DNA of 64,000 nucleotides from Phycisphaerae bacterium (GCA_030432255.1 JAUIHS010000009.1:62001-126000); one strand, 5' to 3'; numbered from the stretch's first letter, positions 7,569-17,065 are shown. Notes: a model not told the origin generated them from the letters alone. Translations and numbers: made by a program.

Positions 7569-9695
7569 TCAGCCATACGTCTGCCGGGCCCGTTCCAGAT
7601 CGTCCTCGAAGCCGTATTCCACCCAGCGTTGGGTGACGCGTTCGCTGATCTCGGGGCTCATCTCGATGACGGGCGGCCACGGGCGGACCGGATGCTCCGC
7701 GAATTCATCGCCCCGTCCCCAGTGTCCCTTGGGTGTGGCATCGAAGGCGACTCTCCCATCGAACCAGACGGCATCGCGTTCGAAGGCGGTGTTGGCGCAC
7801 CAGTGGAAGAGGACACGGTTGATGTCGCGCACATCGAGGTGCTTCTGCGCCAGCACGATGATGAAGCGCGGGTCTCCGCCGCTGGTGGGTATGCTCCGGA
7901 TCCGCTCGACCGTCTCGCGCCCCTGTCCGGCGCGGACCTTGTCGATGTTCACGAAGAGCCACGCATCGCCCAGGTTGGCGGGAATGTAGGCGCCCACGAC
8001 GCCGTCGACCTTCTCCACGGCGGAGACGTAGGCGGTGCGCGCTTCTTTGTGCATCGGACGCATGTCCGGCTGCGGAACATGACTGTGGATGACCTCGTCG
8101 GCCAGTCGCGGCGTGGCGTCGAATCCGAGTTTGGCGCCGACACCGAGGCGCGGCGCGGCGTGATCGAGGATATCGAGGGGACCGAAAACGGTCTCGGTGT
8201 CGCGTTGCGGCACGCAATGGCGTGCGATGGCGCGGAAGACCTCGGTGGCGTCGTGGACATCGACATCCGAGTCCACCACGACGATCATCTTGGTCCACGC
8301 CATCTGCCCGGCGCCCCAGATGGCGTGCATGACCCGGCGGGCCTGCATCGGGTAGGTCTTGCGGATCTGAATGAAGGCGCAGTTGTGGAAGGCGCCGAAG
8401 AGGGGAAGGTGGTAGTCCTCGATGTCGTGGACCACCGTCTTGAGCAGGGGCAGGAAGACTCGCTCGGTGGCCTTGCCGAGGTAGTAGTCTTCCTGCGGCG
8501 GCAGTCCGACGACCGTCGTGGGATAGATCGGGGCGCGGCGATGCGTCAGGGCGGTCACCCGCACCGTCGGGTATCGATCCGGCATGGAGTAGTAGCCGGT
8601 GTGGTCCCCGAAGGGACCTTCGAAGACGGCGCCCGGCCCGAGCGGGCCGTCGGTGTGCGGGTCGTAGCCGATGAATCCGGCATCCGTCGAGACCATGCCT
8701 TCGATGACGATCTCGGCGTTCGCCGGAACCCACATGGGATTCGTCTTGCAGCGGACGAGTGGGATGCCGCCGCGATTCAGGAACCCCGCCATGAGCACTT
8801 CGGAGATTCCGGGCGGGAGGGGCGCCGTGGCGGCGTAGGGGAGCACGGACTCGCCGCCCAGCACGATGGCGACGGGCATCTCTTCGCCGAGATCCTTCCA
8901 GGCCCGCCAGTGCGCGGCGCCGTCGTGGTGCATGTGCCAGTGCATGGCGAGGGTTCGGGGCCCGAGCATCTGGACGCGATACATGCCGATGTTCTGCCGT
9001 GCGGGACTCGGCTTGTGTCGATCGCGCGGATGGATGGTGTAGACACCGGCGAGCGTGATGTAGCGGCCGCGGCCGCCGATGGATTCACCTGTGGCGTCGA
9101 CGCCGGGCACCTCGTCGTTGATACCGGCCGGGTATCCGACGGCCTCGAAGTCGCCATCGAGCGGCCAGCACTTGATGATCGGCAGCATGCGCAGGTCGAC
9201 GTGCTCGTTGAGGTAGATGACCTCCTGGCACAGCGCGTTACGAACTCGTTTGGGGCCGATGCGCAGGAGAGGCAGGAACTCGCGGGCCTTGCCGACGACC
9301 TCGCGGAGCGACTGCGGCGGCTGCAGTTCGACGAGGTCGGCGATCCGGGCGGCGATACCGTCGAAGCCACCGGACGTATGCCCGTCGACCACGAAGCGGT
9401 CGTCGCCGTGACAGCCGAGGGCGATCTCCAGCCGACGGTAGCTGCCGAACTGGTTGATGAGCACCGGGATGTCCGAGCCTTCCACGTTTTCGAAGAGGAG
9501 CGCCTTGCCGCCGGAGTCGGCGTTCTTCGGATCGAAGCGATTGGCCGCTTCCGTCGGATCGGCCCCGGCGAGCGACTTGCTCACGCGGTCGGTGATCTCG
9601 GTGATCTCGAGGATCGGCGAGACGGGGACGCGGATTCGCTGGAGGAGACCGGCCGTATCGAGGGCGGCGACGAATTCCCGAGTGGATCGGTACAT
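7569..9695 (-). CDS. UbiD-family decarboxylase (prenylated-FMN type)
   Basis: A 708-residue member of the UbiD family, whose members use prenylated FMN made by UbiX to decarboxylate aromatic or unsaturated acids. Family signatures include NIGMYRVQ and MHWHMHHDGAAH (the cofactor and metal binding region) and GFIGYDPHTDG followed by EGPFGDHTGYY. It is longer than E. coli UbiD (just under 500 residues) and closer to the long menaquinone-decarboxylase-type members. A role in quinone synthesis is plausible, but another acid is possible. Start choice: the frame stays open to 10649, but homology begins at MYRSTREF. ATG 9695 is preceded by TACCAT at 7 bases, the leaderless pattern seen elsewhere here; ATG 9716 is the alternative. 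Confidence 0.88.
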   Translation of the reverse strand: MYRSTREFVAALDTAGLLQRIRVPVSPILEITEITDRVSKSLAGADPTEAANRFDPKNADSGGKALLFENVEGSDIPVLINQFGSYRRLEIALGCHGDDRFVVDGHTSGGFDGIAARIADLVELQPPQSLREVVGKAREFLPLLRIGPKRVRNALCQEVIYLNEHVDLRMLPIIKCWPLDGDFEAVGYPAGINDEVPGVDATGESIGGRGRYITLAGVYTIHPRDRHKPSPARQNIGMYRVQMLGPRTLAMHWHMHHDGAAHWRAWKDLGEEMPVAIVLGGESVLPYAATAPLPPGISEVLMAGFLNRGGIPLVRCKTNPMWVPANAEIVIEGMVSTDAGFIGYDPHTDGPLGPGAVFEGPFGDHTGYYSMPDRYPTVRVTALTHRRAPIYPTTVVGLPPQEDYYLGKATERVFLPLLKTVVHDIEDYHLPLFGAFHNCAFIQIRKTYPMQARRVMHAIWGAGQMAWTKMIVVVDSDVDVHDATEVFRAIARHCVPQRDTETVFGPLDILDHAAPRLGVGAKLGFDATPRLADEVIHSHVPQPDMRPMHKEARTAYVSAVEKVDGVVGAYIPANLGDAWLFVNIDKVRAGQGRETVERIRSIPTSGGDPRFIIVLAQKHLDVRDINRVLFHWCANTAFERDAVWFDGRVAFDATPKGHWGRGDEFAEHPVRPWPPVIEMSPEISERVTQRWVEYGFEDDLERARQTYG

Positions 9696-9708
9696 GGGGC
9701 GAATGGTA
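9696..9708 (-). promoter_or_regulatory. -10 hexamer of a putative leaderless promoter (ubiD-family gene)
   Basis: Reading the minus strand, TACCAT (9708-9703) is followed by seven bases and the ATG at 9695. No Shine-Dalgarno sequence is present. The site decides between the two possible ATG starts. Confidence 0.45.
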
Positions 9709-9812
9709 GCGGTCATCGGAGGAAATGTCGCTGCGCTTCGTCCTCGATGTCGCCCGGGAGAACCGTTGACGCATGATTCCGTACAATGCGTCCGAACCGA
9801 AGGGAGGCGTGC

Positions 9813-10841
9813 GTGGTAGCTGACGGGAGCGCCGGGATGGCGTTGCAATTGAAGGACGTCGCGAAGGTGTATCGCGGCCGGGTGCATGCGCTGCGCGGGA
9901 TCGACCTGGAGGTTGGCCGGGGCGAGGTCTTCGGACTCCTGGGTCCGAACGGCGCCGGCAAGTCGACGCTGATCAAGATCCTGATGACGGTGATCCGTCC
10001 GACGCGTTGTTCGGGTCACATGCTGGGGCGTCCGGTGGGCGACAAGTCGACGCTTCGCCGCGTCGGGTACCTGCCGGAGAATCACAAGTTCCCGCCTTAC
10101 CTTTCGGGGCGCAAGGCTCTGCACTTCTACGGGGCGATGTCCTGTGTTCCGCGGAACGAATGCAAGCGACGGGCGGAACAACTCCTGACGATGGTGGGCA
10201 TGGCCGACTGGGCCGACAAGAAGATCGGCGGCTACTCGAAGGGGATGCGCCAGCGGATCGGTATTGCGCAGGCCCTGATGAGCGATCCGGATCTTGTCCT
10301 GCTGGACGAGCCGACGGACGGGGTCGACCCGGGGGGCCGGCGCGACATCCGCAACATGCTGGAGTACATCAGCGACCAGGGGAAGACGGTCTTCCTGAAC
10401 AGTCACATCCTGAGTGAACTGGAGCAGGTGTGCGACCGTGTCGCGATACTCGTGCAGGGGGAAGTCCGCCAGCAGGGAACCATCGACTTCCTGACCGAAG
10501 ATCGCGCCCGTTTCGAGATCCGGGTGGCGCGGCCGGGTGGCCAACCGCCCACGGCCCTTGCCAGTGCGCTGGAGGACCTGGTCAAGACGGGTGAAGACGG
10601 CAAGCCGGGCCTGGCTGACGGCAGTCTCGTGGATATCGAAGGGGACCACGTGAGCGTGCTGACGGAACAGGCCGAAGCGGTCCAGCCCATCGTCGATTCC
10701 ATTCGTCAGCGTGGACTGCTCCTGACATCGCTGCGTCTGGCGCGCCCGTCACTGGAGGATCTCTTCATGGAAGCGGTTCAGGACCCGACGACGGGCCGGC
10801 AACTCGGACCCGGCGCTGCGCGGAAGGGGAAGACCTCATGA
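9813..10841 (+). CDS. ABC transporter ATP-binding protein (ABC-2 type exporter)
   Basis: About 342 residues. Walker A GPNGAGKST is at 44-52, the signature in the form YSKGMRQRIG at 141-150 (the SKGM variant typical of ABC-2 and drug or lipid exporters), and Walker B LVLLDEP at about 161-167. The last 100 residues form the extra C-terminal domain of this subfamily. It powers the membrane protein encoded next, which it overlaps by 4 bases. The GTG at 9813 is preferred because GGGAGG lies 5 bases upstream; the ATG at 9786 has no such signal. TACAAT at 9782-9787 is a possible -10 site, giving a short leader. The substrate is unknown. Confidence 0.9.
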   Translation: MVADGSAGMALQLKDVAKVYRGRVHALRGIDLEVGRGEVFGLLGPNGAGKSTLIKILMTVIRPTRCSGHMLGRPVGDKSTLRRVGYLPENHKFPPYLSGRKALHFYGAMSCVPRNECKRRAEQLLTMVGMADWADKKIGGYSKGMRQRIGIAQALMSDPDLVLLDEPTDGVDPGGRRDIRNMLEYISDQGKTVFLNSHILSELEQVCDRVAILVQGEVRQQGTIDFLTEDRARFEIRVARPGGQPPTALASALEDLVKTGEDGKPGLADGSLVDIEGDHVSVLTEQAEAVQPIVDSIRQRGLLLTSLRLARPSLEDLFMEAVQDPTTGRQLGPGAARKGKTS

Positions 10842-12160
10842 TCGGTCAGACGCTTGCCATCTTCGTTGATGCCTATCGCGAGTTGAACTCGAAGAAACTG
10901 TTCTGGATCGTCATGGTGCTCTCCGGACTCGTCGTGGCAGCCTTCGCGACGATCACGCTGACACAGACCGGTATTCGATTCGTGGTCTGGGACGTCGACA
11001 CCGAATTCAACCTGCAGAACATTCCGCCGCGGGTCTTCTACTACAACATCATCTTCGTCGAGCTCGGGGTGAAGTGGTGGCTGGGTTTCGCGGCGACGAT
11101 CCTCGCGTTGATCTCAACTGCGGGGGTGTTTCCGGATCTGGTGAGCAGTGGCTCCATCGAGGCCATGCTGGCTCGTCCGATCAGCCGGACGCGGCTGTTC
11201 CTGACCCGGTACGTCTCCGGCCTTCTCTTCGTTGTGCTTCAGGTGGGCGTCTTCTGCGTGGCGAGTTTCCTGCTCATCGGCATCAAGGCGGACCTGTGGG
11301 ATCCGAAGATCCTGCTCGGCATCCCCATCATCGCGCTTTTTTACAGTTATCTTTTTTGTCTCTGCGCCCTGATCGGGCTGTGGACCCGTTCAACGATTGC
11401 CGCCTTGCTGCTGACGATTCTCTTCTGGCTGCTGGTCTTTGCGGTCCAGGCATCCGAGAACTTCTTCTTCATTGCGAAGGTCGATCGAGACCTGGGAATT
11501 GCGCGTCACGTCGTGGCCCAGGAGGTGCTCGACAAGCAGATCTCCGCGCTTGAGGACCTGAGCGAAGAGGCCGATGACCTGTCCATCACTGATGCCCGTG
11601 AGAAGATCCGACGGATCGTGCGCTGGAGTTATGGCGACGACACGGGGCGTTCGGCCAAGTTCGCTGATCGGATTGCCGCGAGGGTGCCGAACGGAGAGGA
11701 GATCGAGACGGCTTCGGCGTTGGTGAGCGCCCGACTGGAGGAGCGTCGCGAGAGCCGCGAGTTGCTGCAGACGTATACGGAGCACGCGGAGACCTCCGGC
11801 CAGTGGGTTGTCCGCTGGCACAACATCATGCATGGCGTTGCCACGGTCCTGCCCAAGACCGGCGAGACCAAGGAACTGCTCAACCGCTACCTCGTTCGCC
11901 AGGAGGATGTCGAGGACCTGAATGAGGGCACGGGCCAGGATGAGACAGGCGGTCTCTTTGGTACGAGTCGACCGGAGGGCGCGCCCCAATTGCCGGCTGA
12001 CATCGAGGGGACCCGACAACCGACATCAACCGAGTTGTCGGTGACGCTCGACCAGGAGTCGCGGGACCGTCCGTTGTGGTGGATCGTGGGAACGTCGCTC
12101 GGCTTCGAGGCCTTCATCCTGCTGCTTGCTTCGGTCTATTTTGCACGCCGGGACTTCTGA
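10838..12160 (+). CDS. ABC-2 type transporter permease
   Basis: A 440-residue membrane protein overlapping the ATPase gene by ATGA, so the two are translationally coupled. Hydrophobic helices occur near residues 20-40, 80-105, 125-150, 160-180 and 185-205 and at the C-terminus (about 413-433). Between the fifth and last helices lies a hydrophilic, charged region of about 200 residues, long for a simple ABC-2 permease, presumably facing the periplasm. The usual pattern of this family, with a final helix close to the end, is kept. The gene is convergent with the BNR gene, with only nine bases between stops. Confidence 0.82.
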   Translation: MIGQTLAIFVDAYRELNSKKLFWIVMVLSGLVVAAFATITLTQTGIRFVVWDVDTEFNLQNIPPRVFYYNIIFVELGVKWWLGFAATILALISTAGVFPDLVSSGSIEAMLARPISRTRLFLTRYVSGLLFVVLQVGVFCVASFLLIGIKADLWDPKILLGIPIIALFYSYLFCLCALIGLWTRSTIAALLLTILFWLLVFAVQASENFFFIAKVDRDLGIARHVVAQEVLDKQISALEDLSEEADDLSITDAREKIRRIVRWSYGDDTGRSAKFADRIAARVPNGEEIETASALVSARLEERRESRELLQTYTEHAETSGQWVVRWHNIMHGVATVLPKTGETKELLNRYLVRQEDVEDLNEGTGQDETGGLFGTSRPEGAPQLPADIEGTRQPTSTELSVTLDQESRDRPLWWIVGTSLGFEAFILLLASVYFARRDF

Positions 12161-12169
12161 CCCGTCGCA

Positions 12170-13252
12170 TCACACGAAGCGAACGGAGTACACCGGCGGC
12201 AGGTTGCGGCCCAGCGGGCGCCACGAGTCGCCGCGATCGTCTGACGTGTAGACGTTGCCGGTGGTGGAACCGAAGGCGAGCCGATCGCCATCGAGGTCCA
12301 GCGCGTGTCGGAAGACGATGTCGTAGGCGTGTTCCTGGGGCAGCCCCTCGCGCAGGGCCTCCCACGACGCACCGCCATCCTGCGTCCGGCACACGCACAG
12401 TGCGCCGTCGCACGCCATGCGCACCTCGTCGGAGATCGCCGGCACCACCCATGCGGTGTCCGGGTCGCGGGCGTCGACCGCGGCGGCGAAGCCGAAGTTC
12501 GCGAGTCCGTCCTTCTGTGTCACATCGGTCCAGTTCTGTGCGCCGTCGGTGGAGCGAAAGATGCCGCAATGGTTCTGCTGCCAGAGCGCATCGGGTTGTC
12601 CATCGCACATCACGACGATGTGGGGATCCTGTCCCACCTCGGCGTTGGGATCGGGCAGAAAGTCAGCGCGCATGCCCTTGTTGCGAAGGGCCCACGATGA
12701 TCCGCCGTCGGTGGTCTCGTAGACGCCGGCGCAACTGATGCCGATGAGGATGCGTTGTGAATCGCGTGGGTCGATGAGGATGGAGTGGATGCCGGCGAAG
12801 TCGCGTCCGCCGCCGAACCAGCCTTCCATCCGCTCCGGTACGTTCCAGAGCGGCTCGTTGAGATTCCAGGATGCGCCATCATCATCCGAGATGAAGAGGC
12901 CGCCGGGTTCGGTCCCGATGTAGAGGCGCCCGTCCTGGTCCGCGGCACCGGGCTGGAAGACCCAGAGGTACCGGCACGTCGCGGGGACGTCCGGCTTGAC
13001 CAGTGCATCCTCGGGGTACTTGGGCGCGGTGACTTCGTTCCAGGTGCGGCCCATGTCTTCGGAGCGGCTGAGTTTCTGTCCCCAGTGGCCATGATCGAGC
13101 GTCGCCCAGAGTGTTCCGGTGCGCGGATCGAGCGTCGCAAAGGGAACCGGAATGCCAGGGAGTGCATCGTACGTGATGCGCCAGTCACTCCCCTTGCGCT
13201 CGGCAACGATGATGCCCTTGCGAGTCCCGAGAACCATGTGATCCTTGCTCAT
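12170..13252 (-). CDS. BNR/Asp-box beta-propeller protein (sialidase-like fold)
   Basis: A 360-residue protein with six Asp-box-like turns of the SxDxGxxW type: SEDMGRTW, SDDDGASW, TTDGGSSW, STDGAQNW, TQDGGASW and SDDRGDSW. These mark the blades of a beta-propeller as in sialidases and photosystem assembly factors. No signal peptide is visible (it begins MSKDHMVLGTRKG), so it is probably cytoplasmic and need not be a glycosidase. The ATG has GGAG 8 bases upstream. It lies 39 bases downstream of a MoaD/ThiS-like gene on the same strand, and the two are likely co-transcribed. Function unknown. Confidence 0.8.
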   Translation of the reverse strand: MSKDHMVLGTRKGIIVAERKGSDWRITYDALPGIPVPFATLDPRTGTLWATLDHGHWGQKLSRSEDMGRTWNEVTAPKYPEDALVKPDVPATCRYLWVFQPGAADQDGRLYIGTEPGGLFISDDDGASWNLNEPLWNVPERMEGWFGGGRDFAGIHSILIDPRDSQRILIGISCAGVYETTDGGSSWALRNKGMRADFLPDPNAEVGQDPHIVVMCDGQPDALWQQNHCGIFRSTDGAQNWTDVTQKDGLANFGFAAAVDARDPDTAWVVPAISDEVRMACDGALCVCRTQDGGASWEALREGLPQEHAYDIVFRHALDLDGDRLAFGSTTGNVYTSDDRGDSWRPLGRNLPPVYSVRFV

Positions 13253-13291
13253 GCGAGTCTCTCCATCGTGCGTGCGAGGGTGAGTGGCCGT

Positions 13292-13567
13292 TCAACCGCC
13301 AGAGAGAGCCTGCATGATGCAGACCTCGTCCGCGTTGCCGACGCTGTCCGACAGGGTGGTGCGGTCGGTGATGACGCGGCCGCCGACGAAGATGTTCACG
13401 TGCTTGCGCACGGCGCCGTGATCATCGAGGACATAGTCCGCGAGTCCGGGATGACGATCGTTGACGGCCGAGATGACATCGGCAACTGTCGCGGCGTCAT
13501 CGACGGTGAGCGACTCAAGATCGGGAAAGTAGCGTCGCAGGTGATGCGTGAACCGGACCTGGGGCAT
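13292..13567 (-). CDS. MoaD/ThiS family sulfur-carrier-like protein
   Basis: A 91-residue ubiquitin-fold protein. The C-terminus ends in Gly-Gly, the residue pair that is adenylated and thiocarboxylated in MoaD and ThiS, and the VNIFVGGRVI stretch near residue 60 is typical of the fold. Family members donate sulfur for molybdopterin, thiamine or other products. No partner synthase or E1-like activating enzyme is adjacent; the neighbour is the BNR propeller gene. The start has no Shine-Dalgarno but TACAAT 7 bases upstream. Confidence 0.82.
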   Translation of the reverse strand: MPQVRFTHHLRRYFPDLESLTVDDAATVADVISAVNDRHPGLADYVLDDHGAVRKHVNIFVGGRVITDRTTLSDSVGNADEVCIMQALSGG

Positions 13568-13580
13568 GGCATGGATTGTA
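13568..13580 (-). promoter_or_regulatory. -10 hexamer of a putative leaderless promoter (MoaD-like gene)
   Basis: On the minus strand TACAAT (13580-13575) is followed by seven bases and the ATG at 13567. No Shine-Dalgarno sequence is present. Confidence 0.5.
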
Positions 13581-13666
13581 CTGGCGGTCGCACCGGCGAT
13601 GCGCAGAAAAAAGCGGCGACCCGGTGGGCCGCCGCGACGTTCCTGTTGAATTCCCCGACCAGCCGG

Positions 13667-15148
13667 TCAGTTGTCGATGGGTTCCTGTGTCATGGGATCG
13701 CGGAGGGGCAGATGTTCCGCCTCGCCGAACTCCGACATTGATGCGCGTCCGCCGAGGTCGCCGGGAGCGATCTCGTCCCACTTGCCGACGACGAGAATGA
13801 CCAGGTTCTCGGGAGACAGGTATTCTTCGGCCACGCGGCGTACTTCGGAGGTCGTCACGCTGCGAACACGATCGCGATAGTTGTCCCAGTAGGTGGTGTC
13901 CCGGCCGGTCATTTCGTCATCGACGAAGACCCCGAGCATGGCGCCCTTGGACTCGAAGGTGCGTGGGAAGGTCTCGATGAATGAGTTCTGCGTGGTCTCC
14001 AGTTCGTTGGCGCTGACGGCCTCGTCCTGGATTCGGTGCATCTCGTTGACCATGAGTTTGATCGCGAGTGCCACGGTCGCGTTCTTGGAGGCCGTTGATG
14101 CCGTGAACTCGCCGGGGTAGTGGACGCCGTGGCTGAAATTGGACCCGGCGCCGTAGGCGAGGCCTTCGTCCGAGCGAACCTTGGTGACGATGCGGCTGGT
14201 GAAGCCGCCGCCGCCGAGGATGTCGTTCATGACGTCGACTGCGACCTGGTCCGGGTCATCGCGCATCAGGCCGCGGGTACCCATGCGCACCTTGCCCTGC
14301 GGGATGTCCTTCTCGACGTGGTAGACGCCCGGCTTGACGGTGTGGGTCGGGGCGGGCGGATCGGCGGCGCGTTCGCGGACCTGCCATCCGGAGCAGGCTT
14401 CTTCGAGTCTCCGAAGCATGTCCTGTGCGTCGAAGTCGCCGCTCGCCGCGATGATGAGGTTTCCGGGATGGAAGATCTCGGCATGCAGTTCGCGCATGTC
14501 GTCGGTACTGATGTTGCCGACGGTGGCTTCGGTGGCGACGCGCGCCTCGAAGTGATCACGTCCATACATGAGGGCGCGCCATTCGCGTGCGAGGATTCCA
14601 TCGGCCTGGTCATTGCGCTGTGCCATGCCGGTCAGCATGTCATCGCGTTCGACGCGGAAGCGTTCGGAGTCGAAGGCGGGTCGGCGCACCATCTGCATGA
14701 AGAGATCGAAGCTCTCATCGAAGTTGGTGCTCAGGCTGTTGAGGCGTGCCCCGGAACGGGTGCTGCCGATGAAGGTGTTGGCGTTGGCGGCGAGGAAGTC
14801 GAAGCGTTCATCGACATCGGAGGGCGACAGTTCACCGGCGCCGCCGGTGCGGATCAGTCCGCCGGTCAGGCGCGAGAGGCCGACCTTGTCGGCGGGTTCC
14901 ATGTACGCGCCACCCTTGAAGCTGAAGCTGAGACTGATGAGGGGAAGTTCCCGCGATGGTGCGAGAAAGACCGTGACGCCGTTGGAGAGCGTGTAGCGGT
15001 AATCCTGGGACGCCGGGGGTTCGAAGTTGAGTTCCTCGAAGGTCAGGCCATCGGGGTGGTCGGGGATGACGCCGGCGTGGGCGCCGGTGAGGGTCGCAGT
15101 CACGGCTGAGAGGCCCGCCGCGATCGACATGATGCTGAATCGGTTCAT
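13667..15148 (-). CDS. M16-family peptidase-like protein, catalytic motif absent
   Basis: About 493 residues with an N-terminal signal peptide. It has the two-lobed M16 (insulinase/processing peptidase) pattern, for example LISLSFSFKGGAYMEP near residue 70 and a VRSDEGLAYGAGS-like substrate segment in the second half. The HxxEH zinc motif is missing; the corresponding stretch reads GLSRLTGGLIRTGG. It therefore looks like the non-catalytic partner of an M16 heterodimer. It follows the active M16 gene by 25 bases on the same strand. I chose ATG 15148 because AAGGAG lies 9 bases upstream; the ATG at 15154 is too close to that site. Confidence 0.85.
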   Translation of the reverse strand: MNRFSIMSIAAGLSAVTATLTGAHAGVIPDHPDGLTFEELNFEPPASQDYRYTLSNGVTVFLAPSRELPLISLSFSFKGGAYMEPADKVGLSRLTGGLIRTGGAGELSPSDVDERFDFLAANANTFIGSTRSGARLNSLSTNFDESFDLFMQMVRRPAFDSERFRVERDDMLTGMAQRNDQADGILAREWRALMYGRDHFEARVATEATVGNISTDDMRELHAEIFHPGNLIIAASGDFDAQDMLRRLEEACSGWQVRERAADPPAPTHTVKPGVYHVEKDIPQGKVRMGTRGLMRDDPDQVAVDVMNDILGGGGFTSRIVTKVRSDEGLAYGAGSNFSHGVHYPGEFTASTASKNATVALAIKLMVNEMHRIQDEAVSANELETTQNSFIETFPRTFESKGAMLGVFVDDEMTGRDTTYWDNYRDRVRSVTTSEVRRVAEEYLSPENLVILVVGKWDEIAPGDLGGRASMSEFGEAEHLPLRDPMTQEPIDN

Positions 15149-15173
15149 GTGCATATGCTCCTTGCGCGGTGGG

Positions 15174-16919
15174 TCAGTTGCCGGCTTCCGCTTCGAGTTC
15201 CTCGATGCGTTCCCTGGTTTTGTTCATGATGTAGTCAAACGCCGGTCGGAACTCTTCGGGGACCCGGTCCCGATTGGCTTCGGCCATCTGGACCTCCTGG
15301 CGGAGTGCTTCGACGTCATCGATGCCCTCCAGTTGCTTGAGCTGCATGATGACCATCTGGCGCATCTGGGGATCGAGGGCCGCCAGTTCCGCCTGCATGT
15401 CGCTGGTGCCTTCCTTGCGGAGGTAGATGGCGACGGCGCGATTGGTGGGTTCGAAGTACTTCTTCGCAACGCGCTGGATGTCCTCCGGCGTCACGGCCCG
15501 CAGTTTCTGCGGCCCTTCGTTGATGTACTCCCATCCGCCGAGGGCTTCGTAGTAGCCGAGTTGCAGCATGATGAAGAAGTTCTGCTCCAGGGCGCGGTAG
15601 GAGTCCGCCAGCACCTGGTTCTTGACCTTCTGGAGTTCGTAATCGGAGACCAGTTCGTCCTGCAGCACCTTGAGTTCGCGATACCAGGCCTCTTCGAGGT
15701 CAGTGGGCGTCGCTTCCTTCTTGGTCTCGCCGCTGAAGGAGAAGTAGCCGCCGTAGCGTCGATGGTCGACGCCCGCCCGTCCGAACGACGCGATCTCGGC
15801 GCCCTCCACCATCGACTTGTAGAGGCGTCCGGTGCGGCCGTTGAGAATCTGCGACATCATCTCCAGCGCGAAGCTGTCGGCGTGGTTGAAGGGCACGGTG
15901 TGATAGCGCACCTCGATCTGCGGCTGGGCTTCCACCTCGGCGTTCATTCGGATCTCGGCCCGCTGCTCCATCTCGAGCGTGACGACCGGCGGCACCTCCG
16001 TGGTTCCCGGCTGGAGGCGCCCGAAGTAGCTCTCGATGACCTGGCGAACTTCCTCGACATCGAAGTCGCCGACGATGATACCGACGAGGTTGCCGGGCTG
16101 GTAGTAGGTGTCGAAGTAGCGCTGCGCTTCTTCGAGGGTGTAGCTGTTCAGATCGCTCGTCCAGCCGATCACCGGCCAGTTGTAGGGTGAGCTGATCCAG
16201 AACATGGAGTCGAACTGCTCCTGGAAGACGCCGGTCGGCGTCGACTCGGTGCGCAGGCGGCGCTCCTCGTGCACCACATCGCGCTCCGAGAAGAACTCGC
16301 GGAAGACGGAGTCGTCGAGACGGTTCGACTCCATCCATGCCCACAACTCGAACTTGTTGCTCGGCACGTTGATGAAGTAGAAGGTGACGTCGTGGGAGGT
16401 GAAGGCGTTCATGCCGGAACCGCCGCCCTCGGTGTACACCCGGTCGAACTCATCCTTGACGATCACGTCACGGTGCTCGTCCATGGTGTCCTTCAGCTTC
16501 TGGCGCAGAGCCGCCATCTCCGGTGAGTCGTTGGCCTGGTCCCACGGGTCGTCGATCTCGCCACGCCGCCAGCGCTCGTAGTGCTCGCCCAGCTGCAACT
16601 CGAGCAACTGGTTGCGGATCCGGCGCTCCGACTCGCGGTACATCCTGTCCGCTTCCGGGTTGCTGGTCCCGATGGTGTTGGTCCCCTTGAACATCATGTG
16701 CTCGAAGAAGTGGCTGATGCCCGTGATGCCGGGACGCTCGTTCACACTGCCGACCCGGGCCATCCAGCCCGCGGCGATGATGTTCGGTTGTTCCGACCTC
16801 GGGTAGAGGAGGAACTCCATGCCGTTGTCGAGCTTCAGGGTCTCGACTTCGATCTGCTGAGCCGTTGCGCTCATGCATGAGCACGCTACGGCACAGATCG
16901 CCAGGACAAATCGACGCAT
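15174..16919 (-). CDS. M16-family zinc metallopeptidase (catalytic member)
   Basis: A 581-residue exported protein: signal peptide over about residues 1-20 (ending SATA), then the M16 zinc site HFFEH at 70-74 and a likely third ligand Glu near 218 in the SERDVVHEER segment. A helical, charged insertion (about 85-160) separates the motifs, so the usual distance is longer than in classic pitrilysin or mitochondrial processing peptidase. It probably degrades or processes peptides in the periplasm together with the inactive M16 partner encoded just downstream. AAGGAG precedes the ATG. The frame is open further upstream, but that part has no signal-peptide character. Confidence 0.9.
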   Translation of the reverse strand: MRRFVLAICAVACSCMSATAQQIEVETLKLDNGMEFLLYPRSEQPNIIAAGWMARVGSVNERPGITGISHFFEHMMFKGTNTIGTSNPEADRMYRESERRIRNQLLELQLGEHYERWRRGEIDDPWDQANDSPEMAALRQKLKDTMDEHRDVIVKDEFDRVYTEGGGSGMNAFTSHDVTFYFINVPSNKFELWAWMESNRLDDSVFREFFSERDVVHEERRLRTESTPTGVFQEQFDSMFWISSPYNWPVIGWTSDLNSYTLEEAQRYFDTYYQPGNLVGIIVGDFDVEEVRQVIESYFGRLQPGTTEVPPVVTLEMEQRAEIRMNAEVEAQPQIEVRYHTVPFNHADSFALEMMSQILNGRTGRLYKSMVEGAEIASFGRAGVDHRRYGGYFSFSGETKKEATPTDLEEAWYRELKVLQDELVSDYELQKVKNQVLADSYRALEQNFFIMLQLGYYEALGGWEYINEGPQKLRAVTPEDIQRVAKKYFEPTNRAVAIYLRKEGTSDMQAELAALDPQMRQMVIMQLKQLEGIDDVEALRQEVQMAEANRDRVPEEFRPAFDYIMNKTRERIEELEAEAGN

Positions 16920-17065
16920 TGGGCAGTCTCCTTCCGACTGATCTTCAGACTTCACTGGTCGCCAACGGGCACGCCGGGGTCGCCAGTCCGATTCAACTCT
17001 CTCAACCGACCGGATCGGCGTCGGCGCGCTGACACCCCCCGTGCCGACGCGGCAGTATACACGCG

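Noticed and set aside
9717-10649. N-terminal extension of the UbiD-family gene by about 300 codons
   Set aside because: The extension runs antisense through the ABC ATPase gene with its Walker motifs, and UbiD homology begins only at MYRSTREF.
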